Part shown: in pieces, positions 25,340-33,453 of the stretch
Position numbering within the stretch: position 1 is the stretch's first letter
How the letters are laid out: each line of letters starts with the position of its first letter
Assembly: GCA_902825985.1 (NCBI GenBank)
Contig: CADEDC010000037.1
Location: 1-55,528 of the forward strand
Direction: 5' to 3'
Origin: an uncultured Acidobacteriota bacterium
Lineage (GTDB): Bacteria > Acidobacteriota > Vicinamibacteria > Vicinamibacterales > CAVVIG01
DNA: 55,528 bases
Notes under the pieces: generated by a model
The model's database searches: none
Seen by the model: only the letters and a program-made list of their open reading frames with translations
What the model was told of the DNA's origin: nothing
Program-made: the position numbers and the translations under genes

Positions 25340-26344
25340 TTACGGCGTCACCGTGACGGTGACGTTCTCGTAGGTGAACAGCGAGCCGTCGCTGGCGACG
25401 GCCCGGAGCACGTAGGTGCCCGGTTCGCCGAACGTGACGTCGGCGGTCCACTTGCCGTCGGCCGGCGGCACCGGGATGTCGTAGGGCGGCGACCACATGG
25501 AGTTGCCGTACGCGCGCGTGTCGTTCCAGGTCTTCATCTGATCGGGCGTGAACTTGGCAGCCGATGCCTTGCCCCGATAGACGATCCACGACAGATGCAG
25601 TCCTGGCCCGGCGGAGGCCGTGACCGCGACCGGCGGCCGATAGACGACGGCCGGACTGTTCGACGGCCCGCCGGGGCGCTCCGGCGCCGGCGGGCGCACC
25701 GCCTTCCTGACACCCGGCTGCGGCTTGCCGTCGCGCCGCGGCGGCAGGTTGTCGGGATCTCCGGCGATCGCGACGAGCGAGAGCGGCTGACCGACCTTCG
25801 CCGACCGGGTCAACGGCCCTTCGACTTTGAGCTCCGGCGGGATGTTGGTGCGCAGGTCGTTGGCCAGATTGCCGTTGTCACCACCCACTTCGGTGGAGAT
25901 GACCTGCGGGTCGATCAGATAGTCGCTCTTGAGCGATCCATACGCCTTGCGCGTGACGCCGTTCGCGGCGATCGTCCAGATCAATTCCTTCTGTCCGAAG
26001 TCCTTGGGGACGGTCACGGTGAACAGGAACGGGTTGCGCCGCGGAAAGAAATGCGTCGGCTGCCCCTGGTCGGGGTTGCCCGGCTCGAACATGTTGTTCG
26101 GGCCGATCGGAATGTCGAATTCCTGCACCCAGTTGGTGTTCTGGTAGCCGAAGTACAGCGTGTAGGAGCCGTCCTCGTTCTGCATCCAGCCTTCGTAGGC
26201 CGGCTCGAGCGGCTGACCGGTTGAATAGGAGAAGCGGGTCTGGGCGCCGGCCAGGACAGCGATACCGAGGAGGATGGGGAGAATCCACATCGAGAGCCGC
26301 CAGCCGGCGCCCCTCGATGTGATCGGCTTCCGACCGTCAATCAC
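25340..26344 (-). CDS. Secreted beta-rich protein of unknown function, coupled to the cytochrome/copper protein
   Basis: A 334-residue protein not recognised. It has a signal peptide (MWILPILLGIAVLAGAQT) and a mature part rich in strands: GWMQNEDGSYTLYFGYQNTN, RNPFLFTVTVPKDFGQKELI, and a C-terminal Ig-like stretch GEPGTYVLRAVASDGSLF that resembles cadherin/PKD-type domains. GTG 26344 overlaps the stop of the upstream gene as GTGA, so coupling is likely; ATG 26290, at the signal peptide itself, is the alternative. Being co-expressed with a cytochrome c protein with copper-type histidines, it may be an accessory or structural partner. Confidence 0.7.
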   Translation of the reverse strand: MIDGRKPITSRGAGWRLSMWILPILLGIAVLAGAQTRFSYSTGQPLEPAYEGWMQNEDGSYTLYFGYQNTNWVQEFDIPIGPNNMFEPGNPDQGQPTHFFPRRNPFLFTVTVPKDFGQKELIWTIAANGVTRKAYGSLKSDYLIDPQVISTEVGGDNGNLANDLRTNIPPELKVEGPLTRSAKVGQPLSLVAIAGDPDNLPPRRDGKPQPGVRKAVRPPAPERPGGPSNSPAVVYRPPVAVTASAGPGLHLSWIVYRGKASAAKFTPDQMKTWNDTRAYGNSMWSPPYDIPVPPADGKWTADVTFGEPGTYVLRAVASDGSLFTYENVTVTVTP

Positions 26345-27762
26345 TGCTGGCCGCCCCCCTGCTGTTGCTGGGTCGGTCGCGGGCTGGGCTGTACGACCGG
26401 CGGGGCCCAGCAGAGCGGGCAACCGATGTCGTATTCGTTCCGGCTCTTCATGGCGGCCCGGCGTTTCGCCATCTCGGTCTGGAACTGTTCTTCGGTGAGG
26501 TTCACCGAGTAGCCGAGGTCGATGAACATGTTCGACACCGAGCGCCGTCCCCCGCCCGCCCAGTTGCGCGGGTCGGCCGGGTTCTTGTTCGCGGGGGTCG
26601 TATCGAGGAATCCGATGAGGTGCAGAATCGTCCCCTTCGGCAGCAGCGGCGCCGCATCGTCCTCGTAGATGTACTGCTTCACCCAGTTGTGGTCGTAGCC
26701 CACGCAGCTCAGCTGCTGCACGTTCATGCCCCAGATCGCTTCGAGGCACATGCGGACGCCGGGTGCGTGCAGATGCGGTTCGAAGGCGATGATCTTGGTG
26801 TGCTCGGTCAGCGTGGCGTAGGCGTGTACTTCTTGATCGGCCGTGTTCGGCTTCACGTCGAGGTCGTTGCCGTTGCCCAGGCGCACGGGCGACGGCTTGT
26901 ACATGGGCTGGTAGCCCTTGGGGAAGAACTTGAATCCGAACTCGAGGTGCGCCTTGGTGTCGTGCCCGTTGGCATGGATGTGCGAGGCGTTGAGGTCGAG
27001 CACCGAGTTGGCGGCAAGCAGGCGGCCGGCGGCCTGCGGGAACTGGTCGGGATTGCGGCCGATCTCGTGAATCGGCCAGCTCGTTCCGCCCGTCTGACCG
27101 GGCACCGAGCTCTGATACGTCATGTGGTGGAAGACGTAGCGGCCGCCGACCGTCCTGGTGCCTTCCGCCTTCGGGATGTCGTTGACCTCGCGCACCTCCA
27201 CCGACTGGACCCAGCGGTCTTCGGTGAGTCCGGTCGGCGCGCTGCCGATCGAGCCCCAGCTGTCGGGTGCGACTGCCTTCACGGAGACCTCAGGCGACTT
27301 GACGATGAGGTCCGGCTTGCCGAGCAGCCAGCCGTTCTCGCCAACGGCGGCCGACTTCGCTTCCGGCATATCGGCCGGGTTGCCACGCGGTGCGCCGCTG
27401 TCGGCCCACTTCGCCACCATGGCGATCTCGGCTTCGCTCAGCGAGATGTCACCCTTGTAGCGCTGGATGCCGATGTTCTTCTCGACGAACCACGGCGGCA
27501 TCACCCCGGCGCGCGGACCCATACCCGTTCGCGCCTTGATGGCCCGTGCGTACGGCCGCACTTCCTCGTAGGTGGTCAGGGACATCGGGGCGCCACCCTC
27601 AGGGTTGTGGCACTGCTGACACGACCGCTGCAGGACGGGGGCGATGTGCTTCGTGAACGTGACCTCCTGCGCGCTGGCGGTGCCAGCGGTCAGGCCGACG
27701 GCACTCACGACCGCGGCAGCCAGCGACAGGCCCCACGTTTTCGGCCACAAATTGGCGTTCAT
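26341..27762 (-). CDS. Secreted cytochrome c protein with copper-monooxygenase-like histidines
   Basis: A 473-residue protein with a signal peptide (LAAAVVSAVGLTAGTASAQ). A cytochrome c domain follows: CQQCH at 48-52 and a distal Met in GVMPPWF (about 88). The second part has His motifs FHHMTY (212-213), HIHANGH (261, 263) and EPHLHAPG (330, 332), which resemble the copper ligands of type II ascorbate-dependent monooxygenases (the PHM family). The C-terminus has GCPLCW and a Gln-rich tail. The heme could feed electrons to a two-copper site, so hydroxylation of an exported substrate is plausible. A good AGAGGTGAG ribosome site precedes ATG 27762. Confidence 0.75.
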   Translation of the reverse strand: MNANLWPKTWGLSLAAAVVSAVGLTAGTASAQEVTFTKHIAPVLQRSCQQCHNPEGGAPMSLTTYEEVRPYARAIKARTGMGPRAGVMPPWFVEKNIGIQRYKGDISLSEAEIAMVAKWADSGAPRGNPADMPEAKSAAVGENGWLLGKPDLIVKSPEVSVKAVAPDSWGSIGSAPTGLTEDRWVQSVEVREVNDIPKAEGTRTVGGRYVFHHMTYQSSVPGQTGGTSWPIHEIGRNPDQFPQAAGRLLAANSVLDLNASHIHANGHDTKAHLEFGFKFFPKGYQPMYKPSPVRLGNGNDLDVKPNTADQEVHAYATLTEHTKIIAFEPHLHAPGVRMCLEAIWGMNVQQLSCVGYDHNWVKQYIYEDDAAPLLPKGTILHLIGFLDTTPANKNPADPRNWAGGGRRSVSNMFIDLGYSVNLTEEQFQTEMAKRRAAMKSRNEYDIGCPLCWAPPVVQPSPRPTQQQQGGGQQ

Positions 27763-27973
27763 CCGGCTCACCTCTTGGTTGAAGCGCACGACGACGAATG
27801 GACACGGTAAGGCATTCCGACGGTAGCCGTCAACATGTTCTCTCCCGGCAGTTTGGCCGGCCGGCTCGACGGGGCCGAGGTGCCCGGAACGGCACCTGCC
27901 GCCGGTGCGAACCTGAGCCATCGGGCGTAGGATGGGGCGGATCGTCCCATCCCGACGCCACGACGCGCGGCGG

Positions 27974-27979
27974 TATACT
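27974..27979 (+). promoter_or_regulatory. -10-like TATACT box before the cupin remnant and quinoprotein
   Basis: TATACT on the plus strand, 22 nt before ATG 28002, in a GC-rich divergent region. No clear -35 is visible. It is the only good -10 match in this gap for the rightward genes. Confidence 0.35.
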
Positions 27980-28001
27980 GCGCCGCTGGGGACAGCTGCT
28001 G

Positions 28002-28220
28002 ATGCTCGACACCGGGCCGGGTCCGACGCAGGAACGCGGCGACCAGGTCCGCATGGTCCGTCCCGGCGAGCCGTGGGTCGCCAGGACCGGCGTCGAGCAT
28101 TGGCATGGCGCGTCGCCGAGCGAGGACAGGCTGCAGATGACGATTCACGAAGGCGACGTGACGTGGCTCGAACCGGTCCAGGACACGGAATACCTGGCGT
28201 CCAGGAAGTCGTTCCGATGA
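28002..28220 (+). pseudogene. C-terminal remnant of a mandelonitrile-lyase-like cupin
   Basis: Only the second half of a cupin can be read: WGQLLMLDTG (28002 is the Met), then VRMVRPGEPWVARTGVEHWH, GASPSEDRLQMTIHEGDVTW and LEPVQDTEYL. This matches the C-terminal half of small cupins of the mandelonitrile-lyase/carboxymuconolactone type, including the HWHGASP motif. The N-terminal half with the first metal histidines (normally a WHxHPxGQ motif) is absent in all frames upstream. It may be a decayed gene or a small protein that is still translated. Its stop overlaps the next start as ATGA. Confidence 0.6.
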
Positions 28221-30022
28221 TCCGCCGGCTCCGCGTCGCCACGCTGATGGTCGGCCTCGGCGTGAGCGTGGCGGCCGTTGCGGCCGCCCAGGGGCCGGAC
28301 GGGGCGGCGCTGTTCGAGCGCGAGTGCGTGCGGTGCCACAATGGCGCCGCCGAGTCGCGGGCGCCGGCGGTCGATGTCCTGCGCCGCCGATCGCCGGAAG
28401 CCATCCTGGCTTCGCTCACGGCCGGCTCGATGCGCCCGCAGGGCGGACGGCTCGACGGCGCCGAGCGCCGCGCCGTCGCCGAATACCTGAGCGGCCGCGC
28501 GCTGGGGGGCGACGTCAGCGGCATCGGCAACGCCCGCTGCCGCGTCAACCCGCCGCTCGCGCTCGCCGGCAAGCCGATGTGGGCCGGCTGGTCGTCGGCA
28601 TCGACCAACACGCGGTTCCAGCCCGCTCCACAGGCCGGCGTCACGGCAGCCGACCTGCCGAAGCTGACGTTGAAGTGGGCCTTCGGATTCCCCGACGCGA
28701 CGTCCGCCTGGTCGCAGCCGACGGTGGCGGGCGGCCGGCTGTTCGTCGGCAGCCAGAACGGAACGGTCTACGCGCTCGACGTCCAGACCGGGTGCGTGCT
28801 GTGGACCTACACGGCCGCCGGGGGGGTGCGAACGGCGCCGACGTTCGGTTCCCGCCCCGGCTCCAGCGCGCACGCGCTCTACTTCGGCGACACCGGCGCC
28901 AACGTCTACGCCGTCGATGCCGACAGCGGCGAGCTGCTGTGGAAGCGGCGCGTCGACGGGCATCCCTTCGCCCGCGTCACCGGCACGCCGACACTGCACG
29001 ACGGCCGCCTCTACGTGCCGATCTCGTCACTCGAGGAAACCGCCGCGAATCAGCCCGGCTACGAATGCTGCACGTTTCGCGGCAGCCTGATGGCGCTCAA
29101 CGCGCGCACCGGCGACGTGCTGTGGCAGACCTACACCGTCGGCCTGCCACAGGTGATGGGGACCAACGCCGCCGGTACGACGCTGCACGGACCGTCCGGC
29201 GTCGGCATCTGGTCGGCGCCGACGATCGACGTGAAGCGCCGGATCGTCTACGCCGCCACCGGCAACACCTACAGCGGTACAGCGGCGGCGCCGACGTCGG
29301 ACGCCATCATGGCGTTCGATCTGGCGACCGGTGTGGTGAAGTGGACCCGGCAGCTGACCGCCGGCGATATCTTCGGGTGTCGCGCCGGCGCACCGAACTG
29401 CCTCGAAAAGGTCGGCCCCGACTTCGACTTCGGCACGCCGGTGATGCTGACGACGCTCGCCGACGGCCGCGACCTGCTGGTCGTCGCCCAGAAGTCAGGC
29501 ATGGCGTACGCGCTGGATCCCGACCGGGAGGGGCGGGTGCTGTGGGAGTATCGCGCCGGGCAGGGGTCGATCTGGGGCGGCATCCAGTGGGGGGCGGCCG
29601 TCGACCGGGAATTCGCCTACCTGCCGGTGTCCGACATCCGTCTCGACACTCCCGGCGGCCTGCACGCGGTGAAGCTCGCGACCGGCGAGCGCGCCTGGTA
29701 TCACGCGCCGCCACCGCTCGCGTGCGGCGGCGGCGCCGGCTGCAGCGCCGCGCTGATCTCGGCGCCGTCGCTGATTCCTGGCGTGCTGTTCTCGGGCTCG
29801 AACGACGGCGCCCTGCGGGCCCACTCGACGACGGACGGCACGGTCATCTGGGAGTTCGACACGAACCGCGAGTTCCTGACGGTCAACGGCGTGCGCGCGA
29901 CCGGCGGCTCCATCCAGGGACCCGGTCCGACGATCGTCGGCGGCATGCTGTTCCTGAACGCCGGCTACGGCGACCACATGGGCCGCGCCGGCAACGTGCT
30001 GCTCGCACTCGAGGTGCCGTAG
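28217..30022 (+). CDS. Cytochrome c/PQQ propeller enzyme, polyvinyl-alcohol-dehydrogenase-like
   Basis: A 601-residue periplasmic quinoprotein. It has a signal peptide (ATLMVGLGVSVAAVAAAQ), an N-terminal c-type heme site CVRCH at 37-41, then an eight-bladed PQQ propeller with repeated strands (GSQNGTVYALDVQTGCVLW, GANVYAVDADSGELLWKR, SSLMALN-type blades). The CC pair in GYECCTFRGS (284-285) is the vicinal disulfide typical of PQQ alcohol dehydrogenases. It should oxidise alcohols, perhaps polymeric ones, passing electrons through its own heme. The substrate is inferred from family resemblance only. It overlaps the cupin remnant by four bases. Confidence 0.85.
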   Translation: MIRRLRVATLMVGLGVSVAAVAAAQGPDGAALFERECVRCHNGAAESRAPAVDVLRRRSPEAILASLTAGSMRPQGGRLDGAERRAVAEYLSGRALGGDVSGIGNARCRVNPPLALAGKPMWAGWSSASTNTRFQPAPQAGVTAADLPKLTLKWAFGFPDATSAWSQPTVAGGRLFVGSQNGTVYALDVQTGCVLWTYTAAGGVRTAPTFGSRPGSSAHALYFGDTGANVYAVDADSGELLWKRRVDGHPFARVTGTPTLHDGRLYVPISSLEETAANQPGYECCTFRGSLMALNARTGDVLWQTYTVGLPQVMGTNAAGTTLHGPSGVGIWSAPTIDVKRRIVYAATGNTYSGTAAAPTSDAIMAFDLATGVVKWTRQLTAGDIFGCRAGAPNCLEKVGPDFDFGTPVMLTTLADGRDLLVVAQKSGMAYALDPDREGRVLWEYRAGQGSIWGGIQWGAAVDREFAYLPVSDIRLDTPGGLHAVKLATGERAWYHAPPPLACGGGAGCSAALISAPSLIPGVLFSGSNDGALRAHSTTDGTVIWEFDTNREFLTVNGVRATGGSIQGPGPTIVGGMLFLNAGYGDHMGRAGNVLLALEVP

Positions 30023-30122
30023 GCGGCGGTGCCGCGCGCCTGCCGTCCGGCGGCACGCCGGCCGAACCCGCCGGACAGCCGCCGGCACCCGGGGTGCTAT
30101 CGTTCGGTCCGAGGAGCGGAGC

Positions 30123-31076
30123 ATGAGCGAACAGGAACAGCGGGCGGTGATCACGCTGGCATTGATGGCGGCGTTCGCCGACGGCCGGAACGATCCGCGC
30201 GAGGGCGCCGAGGTGACGCGCGTCGCCGAGGCGTTGTCGCAGGGCAGTCCGATCGACGTCGCCGCCGTCCATCAGGATGTCCTGCTCCACAGGGTGACGC
30301 TCGCGGACGCGGCTGCGGCGCTGTCGACGCCGGACGGCCGGCGGCGCGCCTATGAACTGTGTTCGGCTGTCTGCAGCGCGGACGGGGTTCACGACGCGGC
30401 CGAACGGACCTTCCTGGCGTCGTTGTCCGCCGCGCTCGGACTCGACGCTGCGGCGCAGTCGGCGGCCGCCACCTTCGACGCCACGGCCAATGCACTGGCC
30501 GCCGCCCCGCTCGCCGTCGTGTCGGCGGCCGAACCGGCGCCTGCGGCCGCCGGCCGCCTGCCGGAGGCCGACCTCGACCGGCTCATCCTCAACTACGCCA
30601 TCCTCAACGGTGCGCTCGAGCTGTTCCCCGACACGCTGTCGAGCCTGGCCATCCTGCCGCTGCAGATGCGGATGGTCTACCGCATCGGTCAGTCCCACGG
30701 CGTGACGCTGGACCGGTCGAGCATCAAGGAGCTGCTGGCCACGGCCGGCATCGGTGTCACCTCGCAATACGTCGAGCAGGTCGGCGTGTCGCTGGTCGGC
30801 CGGCTGTTCGGCCGCGGTCTGCTCGGCGGCGTGCTCGGGACACTCGCCCAGCAGTCGGTCAGCTCCGGATTCTCGTTCGCCACGACCTACGCGCTCGGCC
30901 GCCTGGCGGTCCGCTACCATGCCGGTGGCCGCGCGATGTCCGGCGGCGTCTTGCGGGACACCTACGACCAGCTGCGGCGCGAGGCCCGCAGCCTCGAGGG
31001 CCAGTACTTCACGGCCATCCAGGAGAAGGCACGGACGATCAACATGAAGGACATCCTGCGCGAGGCGATGGCGTAG
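30123..31076 (+). CDS. TerB-like and DUF697-domain protein
   Basis: A 317-residue protein with two parts. The N-terminus (about 1-110) is TerB-like: ALMAAFADGRNDPREGAEV, CSAVCSADGVHDAAERTFLASL, each an Asp-rich helical pair. The C-terminus (about 155-300) matches DUF697: LILNYAILNGALELFP, ILPLQMRMVYRIGQSHGVTL, and the glycine-rich GRLFGRGLLGGVLGTLAQQ, a likely membrane segment. DUF697 domains go with membrane GTPases; no GTPase is nearby. A GAGGAGCGGAG ribosome site precedes the ATG. It converges on the DUF58/MoxR operon, with which it may share an envelope-stress theme. Confidence 0.78.
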   Translation: MSEQEQRAVITLALMAAFADGRNDPREGAEVTRVAEALSQGSPIDVAAVHQDVLLHRVTLADAAAALSTPDGRRRAYELCSAVCSADGVHDAAERTFLASLSAALGLDAAAQSAAATFDATANALAAAPLAVVSAAEPAPAAAGRLPEADLDRLILNYAILNGALELFPDTLSSLAILPLQMRMVYRIGQSHGVTLDRSSIKELLATAGIGVTSQYVEQVGVSLVGRLFGRGLLGGVLGTLAQQSVSSGFSFATTYALGRLAVRYHAGGRAMSGGVLRDTYDQLRREARSLEGQYFTAIQEKARTINMKDILREAMA

Positions 31077-31091
31077 CACGGGTGGCGCAGT

Positions 31092-31109
31092 CCGCGCCGC
31101 CGGGCGCGG
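31092..31109. terminator. Hairpin between convergent genes
   Basis: CCGCGCC (31092-31098) pairs with GGCGCGG (31103-31109) over a GCCG loop in the 41-bp gap between convergent genes. There is no T-tract. Confidence 0.4.
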
Positions 31110-31117
31110 CCCGGTCG

Positions 31118-32470
31118 TCAGAAGAGGCCGGCGCGCTTCACCGCCCGATAACGGTTGACCAGTTCGATCGCCAGCCGTTCCGGCACCGCATCGACCATCA
31201 GCGCATCGCGCGCCGCCAGCCGGTTGAACGCGTCGCGCCGCGCCTGCTCGTAGAGATGCGCGCTGGCGACGGCGACCGCCGCGTCACCGGTGGCCAGCGG
31301 CTGGTCGATCAGCGCGCCGACGATCCGCTCGCGCAGGCTGGCGACCAGCACGAGATGCCGCGATCGCAGCAGCCGGAGCGCGTCGTGGAGCTCGGACGCG
31401 TCCTCGTCGCGGAAGTTGGTGATCACGACGACGAGCGAGCGCTTGGGGTGGTGGGTCAGCAGATCCTTGGCCGCCGACAGGTAGTCCGAATGCGTCGGCG
31501 TCGGCTGCACGGCGTACAGCTGCGCCATCAGCGCGTTCAGGGTGTGCGCCCCCTTGCGCGGGGCGAACGACTTCTGTTCGCCGGGCGGCGTCCCGAACGT
31601 CATGGCGCCGACCGCATCGCCCTGGGCCAGCGCGACGTAGGCGAGCAGCATCACCGCATTGAGCACCTGATCGAAGTGGGTGGCACCGGCGCCGGCCGGC
31701 CGGTCGTCCGGCCGCATGCGCCGCCCGCAGTCGACGAGCAGCAGGACGTTCTGATCGCGCTCGTCCTGGAACGCCCTGACGATCGGCTTTCCGATCCGGA
31801 GCGTCGCCTTCCAGTCGATGTGCCGCACCTCATCGCCGACCCGGTATTCCGACAGCTGTGCGAAGTCGGTACCCTGCCCGCGCTGCTGATAGGTCTTGAT
31901 GCCGATTTCCTGCAGGCGGCGGTCGCCGGAGAGCCAGGCGTAGCGTGCCACCGGCGCGAAATCCGGGTAGACGCGGCGCGTCTCCGGCCCGCCGAGCCGC
32001 TCGAGCAGGTCCCACAGCCGCCAGCGCGATGGCACCCGGACGTCGGCCGCCGCGAACGTCACCTCGCCGCGGGCCGTCGGCGTCACCTGGTAGCGGGCGG
32101 TGACGACGGTGCGTGCGGCGACGACGACTGACAGCGGCAGCCCGTCGGTGATCAACGACGGATCGGCATGATCGAAGAGCTCGAGCGTCCACGCTTCCGC
32201 CCCCGGATTCTCGATCGTCAGATCGATCGCGCGGCGCGACGAGAGGGCGAACGCCGACGGCAGGCGCCGCCGCAGCACCGGTGCCGTCCGCCGCCAGGCT
32301 CGCCGGCTGACGAGGACGTCGAGCGCGGCCACCGCGAGAAGCCCGGCCGTCCACAGCCCGGCGATTGCGGCGGCGACGGCGGCCGACACGCCGAGCACCC
32401 GCACCAGCAGCAGGACGGCCGCGCTGGCGCTCACGACGAAGACGAGGCGACGGCCGGGACGGGCGCGCAC
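31118..32470 (-). CDS. DUF58-domain protein
   Basis: A 450-residue protein, last gene of the operon. Two hydrophobic segments occupy about residues 15-60 (VFVVSASAAVLLLVRVLGVS; AAIAGLWTAGLLAVAALDVL). The signature YRVGDEVRHIDWKATLRIGK lies in the middle, followed by a VWA-like fold (QNVLLLVDCGRRMRP, ALAQGDAVGAMTFG, RSLVVVITNFRDEDA). DUF58 proteins work with MoxR ATPases, probably as VWA-type adaptors. GTG 32470 is used; it lies 5 nt after the MoxR stop. Confidence 0.88.
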   Translation of the reverse strand: MRARPGRRLVFVVSASAAVLLLVRVLGVSAAVAAAIAGLWTAGLLAVAALDVLVSRRAWRRTAPVLRRRLPSAFALSSRRAIDLTIENPGAEAWTLELFDHADPSLITDGLPLSVVVAARTVVTARYQVTPTARGEVTFAAADVRVPSRWRLWDLLERLGGPETRRVYPDFAPVARYAWLSGDRRLQEIGIKTYQQRGQGTDFAQLSEYRVGDEVRHIDWKATLRIGKPIVRAFQDERDQNVLLLVDCGRRMRPDDRPAGAGATHFDQVLNAVMLLAYVALAQGDAVGAMTFGTPPGEQKSFAPRKGAHTLNALMAQLYAVQPTPTHSDYLSAAKDLLTHHPKRSLVVVITNFRDEDASELHDALRLLRSRHLVLVASLRERIVGALIDQPLATGDAAVAVASAHLYEQARRDAFNRLAARDALMVDAVPERLAIELVNRYRAVKRAGLF

Positions 32471-32475
32471 GGGCG

Positions 32476-33453
32476 TCAGATGCGCGGCGCCGCCACCGCG
32501 TCGGCGATTTCGGCCAGCAGGTCGTTGGCGGATCGCCCTTCGAGCAGCGCGTCCGGCGTCAGTGCGACGCGATGGCGCAGCGACGGCCGGAGCACCCGCC
32601 TGACGTCGTCGGGGGTCACGAACGACCGGCCGTCGAGCAGCGCCACGGCGCGCCCGCCGCGGACGAGCGCCAGCGCGCCACGCGATCCGCTGCCGACCGC
32701 CAGACCGCTGTGATCCCGCGTCGCCCGCACCAGGCGGACCGCATAGTCGACGACCTGCGCGTCCACCTGCTGCCGGGCGCAGAGTTGCTGCAGCTGCGCC
32801 AGCGACTGGCGGTCGAGGCACGGCGTGACGTCGGCGAGCGGCAGTTCGTCGCCGGCCTGATCGGCGGTGGCGCGGACGACGACGGCCACTTCCTCGGCCG
32901 CCGACGGGTAGCCGATCTCGATCTTGAAGAGGAAGCGATCCAGCTGCGCCTCCGGCAGCGGATAGGTGCCTTCGGTTTCCACCGGATTCTGGGTCGCCAG
33001 CACCATGAACGGCTTCGGCAACTTCAGCGTCTGCCCTTCGAGGGTGACCTGGTACTCCTGCATCACCTCGAGCAGCGCGCTCTGGGTCTTCGCCGGCGCG
33101 CGGTTGATCTCGTCGGCGAGCAGCACGTGCGTGAACACCGGGCCGCGGACGACCCGCAGCTCGCGGGTCTGCGGGTCGAGCACGGCGTGGCCGGTGATGT
33201 CCGACGGCATCATGTCGGGCGTGAACTGCACCCGCGCGTGGTCGAGCGACAACGCCTGCGCCAGAGCGCGCACGAGCAGCGTCTTGCCGAGCCCGGGAAC
33301 GCCCTCGACGAGGACGTGGCCGGATGCCACCAGGGCGACGAGCACCTGTTCGACGACCTCCGCCTGGCCGACCATCGCGAGCCCGATGGTGGCGCGCAGT
33401 TCGCCGAGCATGCCGGTGGCCTGGTGAACCGATACCGCTTCATTCCGTTCCAT
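32476..33453 (-). CDS. MoxR-family AAA+ ATPase
   Basis: A 325-residue AAA+ chaperone-like ATPase. It has Walker A GVPGLGKT, Walker B HVLLADEINRAPAKTQ, sensor 1 ATQNPVETEGTYPLPEAQLD and the arginine-rich RFLFKIEIGYPS segment, followed by a helical lid (FVTPDDVRRVLRPSLRHRVAL). MoxR proteins remodel or insert metal into partner proteins together with VWA-type proteins such as the DUF58 product next door. The start at ATG 33453 overlaps the end of the DUF4350 gene by 14 bp, so coupling is likely. Confidence 0.93.
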   Translation of the reverse strand: MERNEAVSVHQATGMLGELRATIGLAMVGQAEVVEQVLVALVASGHVLVEGVPGLGKTLLVRALAQALSLDHARVQFTPDMMPSDITGHAVLDPQTRELRVVRGPVFTHVLLADEINRAPAKTQSALLEVMQEYQVTLEGQTLKLPKPFMVLATQNPVETEGTYPLPEAQLDRFLFKIEIGYPSAAEEVAVVVRATADQAGDELPLADVTPCLDRQSLAQLQQLCARQQVDAQVVDYAVRLVRATRDHSGLAVGSGSRGALALVRGGRAVALLDGRSFVTPDDVRRVLRPSLRHRVALTPDALLEGRSANDLLAEIADAVAAPRI

